Position numbers and translations under genes: made by a program. A stretch of DNA of 6,419 bases from assembly GCA_025937115.1 (NCBI GenBank), contig JAICSB010000190.1:1-6419 (forward strand), written 5' to 3'. The notes beneath the pieces were generated by a model that was given only the letters and a program-made list of their open reading frames with translations, did not search any database and had not been told where the DNA came from. Of the stretch, positions 1 through 4,653 are shown one piece after another (positions within the stretch are counted from its first letter, which is position 1; every line of letters starts with the position of its first letter). Source of the stretch: Pseudonocardiaceae bacterium (GTDB lineage Bacteria > Actinomycetota > Actinomycetes > Mycobacteriales > Pseudonocardiaceae).

Positions 1-651
1 ATCAAGCAGCACCTTCTCCACCACCTCGCTCTCCGGGATGCCGTGCAGCGCGGCCTGGTCGGCGATCTGCTTCTCGACCAGAGGCGTCCGCACGTAGGAC
101 GGGCAGAGGGCGTTGACGCTGATGTTCGGCTCGCCGTGGGCGCTGGCTTCCAGCGCGACGGTCTTGGTAAGCCCCACCAGCCCATGTTTGGCGCAGACGT
201 AGGCCGACTTGTGACTGGAGGCGACCAATCCGTGCACTGAGGAGATGTTGATAATCCGGCCCCATCGCCGCTCGTACATCCCGCCGATGAGACGTTTTGT
301 AAGAACAAACGGTGCCGTCAGCATGACCGCCAAAATCAAGTCCCATCGCGCCTCGTCGAACGACTCTATCGGGCTCACGTGCTGGAGACCGGCATTGTTG
401 ACCAGGACGTCCACCTCGGATGCCTCAGTAGCGATGCGGTGGACGTCGCTGCGAACTGAGAGGTCCGCTGGACGGGCTGACGCGCCGGGCACGGCTGCCG
501 CCTGCTCCTCCAACCGCTGCCCTGGCAGGTCCACCATCAGCACCTCAGCACCCGATCGGGCGAGACAGTCGGCAACGGCCAACCCGATCCCTGATGCGGC
601 CCCGGTGACCAGTGCACGCCGGCCGGACAGATCGACAGTTTTGGGTTCCAT
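1..651 (-). CDS. 3-hydroxybutyrate dehydrogenase (SDR family), 3' end outside window
   Basis: Probable cytosolic NAD-dependent oxidoreductase interconverting 3-hydroxybutyrate and acetoacetate. The frame is open for 217 codons from ATG 651 to the window edge; by family length (about 255-260 residues) some 40 C-terminal residues are missing. Seen: nucleotide-binding TGAASGIG at residues 16-23, D41 at the end of the second strand (fits NAD preference), NNAG at 85-88, catalytic Ser138, and Tyr151-x-x-x-Lys155 in SAYVCAKHG. The segments NALCPSYVRTPLVEKQI (180-196) and HGIPESEVVEKVLL (203-216) are typical of 3-hydroxybutyrate dehydrogenases rather than of generic SDRs. The position normally held by the SDR catalytic Asn (the N of an NL-x-x-x-F motif) is Met110. 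The start lies 3 nt after the stop of the upstream hydrolase gene, so the two are almost certainly co-transcribed and probably translationally coupled. The SDR assignment is very secure; the exact substrate is a family inference. Confidence 0.88.
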   Translation of the reverse strand, partial: MEPKTVDLSGRRALVTGAASGIGLAVADCLARSGAEVLMVDLPGQRLEEQAAAVPGASARPADLSVRSDVHRIATEASEVDVLVNNAGLQHVSPIESFDEARWDLILAVMLTAPFVLTKRLIGGMYERRWGRIINISSVHGLVASSHKSAYVCAKHGLVGLTKTVALEASAHGEPNISVNALCPSYVRTPLVEKQIADQAALHGIPESEVVEKVLLD

Positions 652-654
652 ACC

Positions 655-1524
655 CTATGGGCCTGCTCCCTGCTGGTCGTTTTTCAGAAATTCCCGGATC
701 GCCTCGGCCGTCCTGGGATGGGTGACTACCCCGTAGTGATTGGCAGCAACCTCCACCACGCGTGCCTCGGGTACCGACTGCGCGAAGGCGTCACGGTCGT
801 CCTCGTCGACGATGAACGGGCCGCCGGGAACAAGCGGCTGGGTGGCGCGCACGAGCAGGACGGGCATCGACAGGGCCGGCCAGAGTCGGCGCCGGTCGTG
901 CGAGATGCCGTACTCGAAGTCCTCGGTGACGGCCGCCCGGCTGGTGCGAGCCCGCACACCGCCTGCCACCGGCTCAAGCTCGTAGGCGAAGTAGCGCTCC
1001 CACAGCGGATCCCAGGGGACGATGGTGCCCATTTGCTTGACCAGCCGCAGGTACTGGTGCGACGAGGGGTGGATCACGCCAAGCCGCTCGATCACCGTCC
1101 GGATCAGCGCGTTCGCCGACTGTCCGGGCGCCCCACAACCATCGATCAGCACCACCTTGTCAAGGAGATGCGGCTTCGTGCTCGCCAGCTGCATCGCCAC
1201 GTACGCCCCCATGGACCAGCCGAGAAGGTGAATAGAGCCCGCGCCCAGCCGGTCCGCGACCTCGGCGACGTCGGCCGCGTGAGCAGGCCAACCGTAGGTA
1301 CCCGGCGGCGTCGACTCGCTCCTTCCCCGGCCACGGGGGTCGACCATGACGACGTGGAAGCCCGCTTCCGCCAGCGCGCATCCGATGAAATCGAAACTGC
1401 GGAGGTTCGCGGAGAGGCCCGGAAAGCAGACAACCAGCGGTCCATGCCCGCCGCTGCGAGCGGCATGCACCCGCCCGGAGGACAACTGCAGGTCGAACTC
1501 TTCGAATCGCGACAGCGCATCCAT
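655..1524 (-). CDS. alpha/beta-fold hydrolase
   Basis: A 289-residue serine hydrolase of the alpha/beta fold, with no signal peptide, so probably cytosolic. Seen: oxyanion-side loop FPGLSAN at residues 34-40 (the usual HG is PG), the family motif DPRGRGRS at 62-69, nucleophile elbow LGWSMG with Ser104, and a C-terminal ANHYGVV with the likely catalytic His263. The acid residue is less clear: the usual Asp after strand seven is not obvious in VLLVRATQP (222-230), so Asp128 (LIDGCG) or an acidic residue of the 240-244 cluster may serve. ATG 1524 is chosen because no other in-frame start occurs before an upstream stop. It is first in an operon with the 3-hydroxybutyrate dehydrogenase, 3 nt downstream. 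That context suggests hydrolysis of a hydroxybutyrate ester, oligomer or thioester to feed the dehydrogenase, but this is inference; esterase, lactonase or thioesterase activity is equally compatible. Confidence 0.88.
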   Translation of the reverse strand: MDALSRFEEFDLQLSSGRVHAARSGGHGPLVVCFPGLSANLRSFDFIGCALAEAGFHVVMVDPRGRGRSESTPPGTYGWPAHAADVAEVADRLGAGSIHLLGWSMGAYVAMQLASTKPHLLDKVVLIDGCGAPGQSANALIRTVIERLGVIHPSSHQYLRLVKQMGTIVPWDPLWERYFAYELEPVAGGVRARTSRAAVTEDFEYGISHDRRRLWPALSMPVLLVRATQPLVPGGPFIVDEDDRDAFAQSVPEARVVEVAANHYGVVTHPRTAEAIREFLKNDQQGAGP

Positions 1525-1583
1525 GGTCCTACGGACCTTCCCACCAGCTCTCCTCCTGAGTGGCCGTCACTACTGTAGGCGCC
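1525..1583. promoter_or_regulatory. divergent promoter region with a two-way -10 box
   Basis: This short gap separates the divergent hydrolase and hydratase genes. On the plus strand TACTGT (1571-1576) fits the actinobacterial -10 consensus TANNNT and lies 7 nt before GTG 1584. On the minus strand TACAGT (1577-1572) fits the same consensus over almost the same bases, and would start a transcript near 1565 with a leader of about 40 nt for the hydrolase. That leader contains AGGAGGAGAG (1557-1548) and a dyad GGTCC-TAC-GGACC (1525-1537) that abuts the hydrolase ATG. No convincing -35 box was recognised for either direction. Promoter activity is inferred from sequence only. Confidence 0.45.
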
Positions 1584-2360
1584 GTGGCCGACATGGTGCG
1601 TTACGAGCTCGACGGGCACGTCGCGACGATCACCTATCAGCGGCCGGACAAGCTCAACGTCATCGACCAGCAGATGCGAACGGAGCTCAACGCCGCGTTC
1701 GCCGCGTTCCGGGACGACGAGGACGCCTGGGTGGCGATCGTCACCGGCTCAGGTCGGGCGTTCTGCGCCGGAGCAGATATCCGTTCCCCGGGCAGCCCCG
1801 CCGGCGAGTTTCCTGGCACGTTCTGGGAGAAGCCCACCGTCAACTCGTTCGAGAGCGGCTGGGAGATCTACAAGCCGGTGATCGCCGCGGTGAACGGGTA
1901 CTGCCTGGGCTACGGGCTGACCCTGGTCACCTGGTGCGACTTCGTCATCGCCAGCGAACATGCGGTCTTCGGTTATCCGGAGGTGCGCATCGGCACTCCC
2001 ACGATCGTCGGCGCCATCCGGTTGCCGCAGCGGATCGGCTGGCAATACGCCATGGAGCTGCTCCTCACCGGCGAGCAGATCACCGCCGAACGGGCCAAGG
2101 AGATCGGTCTCGCCGGCTGGGTTGTGCCGCACTCAGCGCTGCTGTCCGCCGCCCGGGAGCTCGCCGACCGGCTGCTCGCCGCCGCCCCGCTGGCCGCCCG
2201 GGCCACCAAGGAAGTGGCCCGGCGTGCCCCGGACATGTCCGGTGTGGACGCGATCCGCTTCGGTGAGACGATGCGGCTGGTGGCCAACGCCACCCAGGAC
2301 GCCGTGGAAGGTCGGGCCGCCGCCCTGGAGCGCCGGCCACCGGTATGGCATGGCCGGTGA
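1584..2360 (+). CDS. enoyl-CoA hydratase/isomerase (crotonase) family protein
   Basis: A 258-residue crotonase-fold protein, presumably a soluble trimer or hexamer acting on an acyl-CoA thioester. Seen (numbering from GTG 1584): N-terminal RYELDGHVATITYQRPDKLN (6-25), first oxyanion-hole element CAGAD at 61-65, second element CLGYG at 107-111, FGYPEV with Glu133, and the C-terminal ERRPPVW signature near 250-255. Glu133 corresponds to Glu164 of rat enoyl-CoA hydratase, but the Glu144 position is Thr113 and the oxyanion Gly141 position is Tyr110. It may therefore be an isomerase, dehydratase or other crotonase-family enzyme instead of a classical hydratase. Start choice: GTG 1584 has a -10-like TACTGT 7 nt upstream and gives a normal family N-terminus. 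GTG 1560 (266 aa) and ATG 1593 (255 aa) are alternatives, and none has a good ribosome binding site. It is transcribed away from the dehydrogenase operon, with which it may share short-chain acyl metabolism. Confidence 0.88.
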   Translation: MADMVRYELDGHVATITYQRPDKLNVIDQQMRTELNAAFAAFRDDEDAWVAIVTGSGRAFCAGADIRSPGSPAGEFPGTFWEKPTVNSFESGWEIYKPVIAAVNGYCLGYGLTLVTWCDFVIASEHAVFGYPEVRIGTPTIVGAIRLPQRIGWQYAMELLLTGEQITAERAKEIGLAGWVVPHSALLSAARELADRLLAAAPLAARATKEVARRAPDMSGVDAIRFGETMRLVANATQDAVEGRAAALERRPPVWHGR

Positions 2361-2384
2361 CATTTCCGCCGATGATGTCACGGG
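2354..2384 (+). terminator. stem-loop over the hydratase stop codon, possible terminator
   Basis: GTGACAT (2357-2363) and ATGTCAC (2375-2381) form a perfect 7-bp stem with an 11-nt loop; two further C-G pairs (2354/2384 and 2355/2383) follow after one G-G mismatch. The hydratase TGA (2358-2360) lies in the left arm. There is no downstream T-run, so it would be at most a U-less terminator or an mRNA 3'-end stabiliser. The rest of the gap up to the vapBC operator (2385-2472) shows no gene. It has only the 10-bp palindrome CACCATGGTG (2421-2430) and a weak imperfect dyad, GTGCTG (2433-2438) with CAGCAC (2465-2470). Confidence 0.35.
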
Positions 2385-2472
2385 ATGCTGGCGACCACGC
2401 CCGGCCGCTCGCAGCAGGTCCACCATGGTGAAGTGCTGTTGGAGCTATACGTGGGTGTCCAGTCCAGCACAT

Positions 2473-2500
2473 CGCTGTACATGTAGTAACATGTACAGCG
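2473..2500. promoter_or_regulatory. perfect inverted repeat, probable vapBC operator/promoter
   Basis: The arms CGCTGTACATGT (2473-2484) and ACATGTACAGCG (2489-2500) are exact reverse complements, separated by the 4-nt spacer AGTA. Each arm itself contains the small palindromes TGTACA and ACATGT, so the site is nested dyad symmetry. It directly precedes and overlaps the start of the antitoxin gene, where VapB or VapBC complexes usually bind to autorepress. A -10-like TAACAT (2487-2492) runs from the spacer into the right arm, so bound repressor would block RNA polymerase. The symmetry is seen directly; the operator role is inferred from position and family behaviour. Confidence 0.75.
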
Positions 2501-2799
2501 TGACGCCCGCCGATCGAGAAGGCGGACACCCGACCGTCGGAATGCGCGAGCTCTCCCAACGCACGGCGAAGGTCATAGCGCTGGTCCGCGCAGGCGAGAC
2601 AGTCGAGGTCACCGACAGAGGCAAGATCGTGGCGCGAATCGTGCCCGCGGTCGACGACCGGTATGACCAGCTGATCGCGGCTGGGGTGATCCGGCAGGCC
2701 AAGCGCCCGTTCGACATCACTCACCTGCCCGCGCCCGCAGCCAACGCGACCGGGCGCTCAACCGAGGACTGGCTTACCGACCTCCGTGGCGAGCACTGA
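2500..2799 (+). CDS. vapB: VapB-type antitoxin (Phd/YefM-like)
   Basis: Antitoxin of a type II toxin-antitoxin pair: it should bind and inhibit the PIN toxin encoded next and repress its own promoter. Seen (99 aa from GTG 2500): VGMRELSQRTAKVIALV at residues 13-29, then the hallmark GETVEVTDRGKIVARIVP at 32-49. This is the conserved Phd/YefM or VapB N-terminal DNA-binding and dimerisation region. The C-terminal half (50-99) is Pro/Ala-rich with a terminal STEDWLTDLRG, typical of a flexible toxin-binding tail. Start choice: GTG 2500 lies 7 nt after a -10-like TAACAT, which suggests a leaderless message. ATG 2491 (102 aa) is the main alternative. ATG 2542 would cut into the conserved VGMREL strand and is unlikely. 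Its TGA is immediately followed by the toxin ATG. No strong ribosome binding site is seen. Confidence 0.87.
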   Translation: MTPADREGGHPTVGMRELSQRTAKVIALVRAGETVEVTDRGKIVARIVPAVDDRYDQLIAAGVIRQAKRPFDITHLPAPAANATGRSTEDWLTDLRGEH

Positions 2800-3213
2800 A
2801 TGCCGACCAGAATCTACGTCGACACCTCAGCAGCGGCGAAGCTGTTCATCGCCGAGCGGGAGACCGTTGATATGCGGCAATGGCTCTCAGATCTGTCGAC
2901 GCCGCACCTGGTGTCTTCTGCGTTGATGATCGTGGAACTCCTGCGGCTGCTTCGTCTCGTCAATCCCGCCACAGTCGCTCCAGCGGAACAATTCTTGGCG
3001 ACCAATATCGACATCGTCGAGATCACACCTCCGGTGCTCGCGGATGCGACCATGGTGCCGCCGCCACGGCTGCGTACCCTCGATGCGATCCACATGGCCA
3101 CCGCGTTGGATCTCGGCACCTCCGTCGATGTACTCCTCACCTATGACAAGGTTCTCATCGAGGCCGCCCGCGTCACCGGTCTCACCGTGGCATTCCCCGG
3201 GGCGTCGTACTGA
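2800..3213 (+). CDS. vapC: VapC-type PIN-domain ribonuclease toxin
   Basis: A 137-residue PIN-domain protein, the expected size of a VapC toxin, a metal-dependent endoribonuclease that cleaves tRNA or rRNA when free of antitoxin. Seen: N-terminal strand with Asp8 in IYVDTSAAAKL; Glu46 in ALMIVELLRL; Asp95 in LRTLDAIHMATAL, a very typical PIN segment; and Asp116 in LLTYDKVLIEAA. All four acidic residues expected for the Mg/Mn site are present, so the toxin looks intact. The ATG follows the vapB stop with no gap (TGA then ATG), consistent with translational coupling that keeps antitoxin in excess. Both genes look less GC-rich than their neighbours and sit between unrelated metabolic and proteasome genes, which fits acquisition by transfer, though no mobile-element remnants were seen. 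The RNA target cannot be read from sequence. Confidence 0.92.
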   Translation: MPTRIYVDTSAAAKLFIAERETVDMRQWLSDLSTPHLVSSALMIVELLRLLRLVNPATVAPAEQFLATNIDIVEITPPVLADATMVPPPRLRTLDAIHMATALDLGTSVDVLLTYDKVLIEAARVTGLTVAFPGASY

Positions 3214-3218
3214 TTACT

Positions 3219-3245
3219 GCTATGCGCTCATAGCGATGCTATGAG
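3219..3245. terminator. overlapping hairpins between convergent vapC and pafA
   Basis: Two mutually exclusive stem-loops share a central arm. GCTATG (3219-3224) pairs with CATAGC (3229-3234) across a 4-nt loop. Alternatively CTCATAGC (3227-3234) pairs perfectly with GCTATGAG (3238-3245) across the 3-nt loop GAT. The second stem covers the pafA stop codon (3230-3228) and its last codons. Neither is followed by a clear T-run in either direction. The position in a 14-bp convergent gap suggests bidirectional termination or 3'-end protection. Confidence 0.5.
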
Positions 3246-4586
3246 TCGCTCCACGCGCTCGTCGACGGCGCGGAACGGGTCTTTGCACAGCACGGTGCGC
3301 TGGGCCTGGTCGTTGAGCTTGAGGTGTACCCAGTCGACGGTGAAGTCGCGGCCGGCGGCCTGGGCTGCGGCAATGAAGTCGCCGCGGAGCTTGGCCCGGG
3401 TAGTGGCTGGCGGGGTGTCCTTGGCCGCCTCGATCTCGCCGTCGTCGGTTACCCGGTCGACCAGCGCCTTGCGCTGCAGCAGGTCGAACAGCCCGCGACC
3501 GCGCCGGATGTCATGGTAGGCAAGGTCGAGTTGAGCGATCCGCGCGTTGGACAGGTCCATCCGGTGCTTGGCGCGGTAACGCTCAATCAGCCGGTGCTTG
3601 ATCGCCCAGTCGATCTCACGGTCGATCAGTCCGAGATCCTGCTGCTCCACCGCGTTCAGAGTGCGGTCCCACAACTCCATGACCCGATCGGTCAGCGGAT
3701 CGGACCCGCGCTGCGCGACATGATCCGCAGCACGCGCGTAGTACTCCCGTTGAATATCCAACGCCGAGGCCTCGCGTCCGCCGGCCAACCGCACCCCGCG
3801 CTGGCCGGTGAGGTCGTGGCTGATCTCGCGGATCGCCCGGATCGGGTTGTCCAGGGTGAAGTCGCGGAATGTGACGCCCTCCTCGATCATCTCCAAGACC
3901 AAATTGGCAGTGCCCACCTTGAGCAAAGTGGTCACCTCGGACATGTTCGAGTCACCGACGATGACGTGCAGGCGACGGTACCGTTCGGCGTCGGCGTGCG
4001 GCTCATCCCGGGTGTTGATGATGGGGCGGGACCGGGTCGTCGCCGAGGAGACCCCCTCCCAGATGTGCTCAGCCCGCTGCGACAGGCAGTACACGGCACC
4101 GCGCGGTGTCTGCAGCACCTTTCCCGCCCCACAGATCAGCTGCCGGGTCACCAGGAAGGGCAGCAGCACGTCGGCGATCCGGGAGAACTCACCGGCTCGC
4201 CCGACCAGATAGTTCTCGTGGCAGCCGTAGGAGTTACCCGCGGAGTCAGTGTTGTTCTTGAACAAGAAGATGTCCCCGCCGATACCCTCGTCGGCCAGCC
4301 GCCGCTCGGCGTCGACCAGCAGGTCCTCAAGGATTCGTTCGCCGGCCTTGTCGTGGGTCACCAGCTGAGCCAGGTCGTCGCACTCGGCGGTGGCGTACTC
4401 CGGGTGTGAGCCCACGTCGAGATAGAGCCGGGAGCCGTTGCGCAAAAACACATTAGACGAGCGACCCCACGAGACCACCCGGCGAAACAAGTAACGGGCA
4501 ACCTCGTCCGGGGACAACCTGCGCTGGCCGTGAAAGGTGCAGGTAACCCCGAACTCGGTTTCAATGCCGAAGATCCGCCGCTGCAT
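3228..4586 (-). CDS. pafA: Pup--protein ligase (proteasome accessory factor A)
   Basis: PafA uses ATP to phosphorylate the C-terminal glutamate of Pup and joins it to substrate lysines, marking proteins for the Mpa/ARC-proteasome; it is cytosolic. At 452 residues it has the length I recall for the M. tuberculosis protein and matches it over long stretches from memory, for example [19 protein letters not shown] (27-45) and the C-terminal [17 protein letters not shown]. Seen: IETEFG with Glu9 (metal/ATP site), [15 protein letters not shown] with the catalytic Asp57, the glutamine-synthetase-like fold segment [19 protein letters not shown], and [11 protein letters not shown]. Start: ATG 4586 gives the family N-terminus [12 protein letters not shown] 4595 would add three residues but lies inside a -10-like TAGGGT (4599-4594) placed 7 nt before ATG 4586, so a leaderless start is likely. 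pafB and pafC, which follow pafA in mycobacteria, are absent here; vapC faces it instead. Confidence 0.98.
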   Translation of the reverse strand: MQRRIFGIETEFGVTCTFHGQRRLSPDEVARYLFRRVVSWGRSSNVFLRNGSRLYLDVGSHPEYATAECDDLAQLVTHDKAGERILEDLLVDAERRLADEGIGGDIFLFKNNTDSAGNSYGCHENYLVGRAGEFSRIADVLLPFLVTRQLICGAGKVLQTPRGAVYCLSQRAEHIWEGVSSATTRSRPIINTRDEPHADAERYRRLHVIVGDSNMSEVTTLLKVGTANLVLEMIEEGVTFRDFTLDNPIRAIREISHDLTGQRGVRLAGGREASALDIQREYYARAADHVAQRGSDPLTDRVMELWDRTLNAVEQQDLGLIDREIDWAIKHRLIERYRAKHRMDLSNARIAQLDLAYHDIRRGRGLFDLLQRKALVDRVTDDGEIEAAKDTPPATTRAKLRGDFIAAAQAAGRDFTVDWVHLKLNDQAQRTVLCKDPFRAVDERVERLIASL

Positions 4587-4653
4587 GCCTTCCACCCTAG
4601 GCCGCTGGAGGCGTCCTGCAGGCCCTCCGTACGGGCTCTCTTAAGCTGTAACG
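4587..4653. promoter_or_regulatory. divergent promoters of pafA and the PAP2-kinase gene
   Basis: The 67-bp gap contains a -10-like TAGGGT for pafA (minus, 4599-4594; 7 nt to ATG 4586). It also contains TAAGCT for the plus-strand gene (4642-4647; 6 nt to GTG 4654). Both spacings fit leaderless transcription. Midway between them is an interrupted dyad, GGAGG (4607-4611), the palindrome CCTGCAGG (4615-4622) and CCTCC (4624-4628), which covers the places where both -35 elements would fall. A shared regulator could act there, but no known operator was recognised. Confidence 0.5.

Noticed and set aside
803..812. 10-bp palindrome TCGTCGACGA in the hydrolase gene
   Set aside because: It falls in Asp/Glu/Val codons where this pattern is common, with no partner site or promoter nearby.
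718..1578. Plus-strand open frame antisense to the hydrolase
   Set aside because: Low-information, Arg-rich translation; the opposite strand has a complete alpha/beta hydrolase with nucleophile elbow and catalytic His.
1346..2266. Plus-strand open frame crossing from the hydrolase region into the hydratase
   Set aside because: It reads the hydratase one frame off and is Arg-rich with no family motif.
2425..2499. Upstream in-frame ATG 2425 that would extend the antitoxin by 22 residues beyond ATG 2491
   Set aside because: The added residues are Cys/Trp/Ser-rich and unlike any VapB N-terminus, and the extension would run through the operator and promoter.
3324..4409. Long plus-strand open frame (361 codons) antisense to pafA
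   Set aside because: It is a shadow of the GC-rich pafA codons; it shows no recognisable domain and the sense strand encodes a full, highly conserved PafA.
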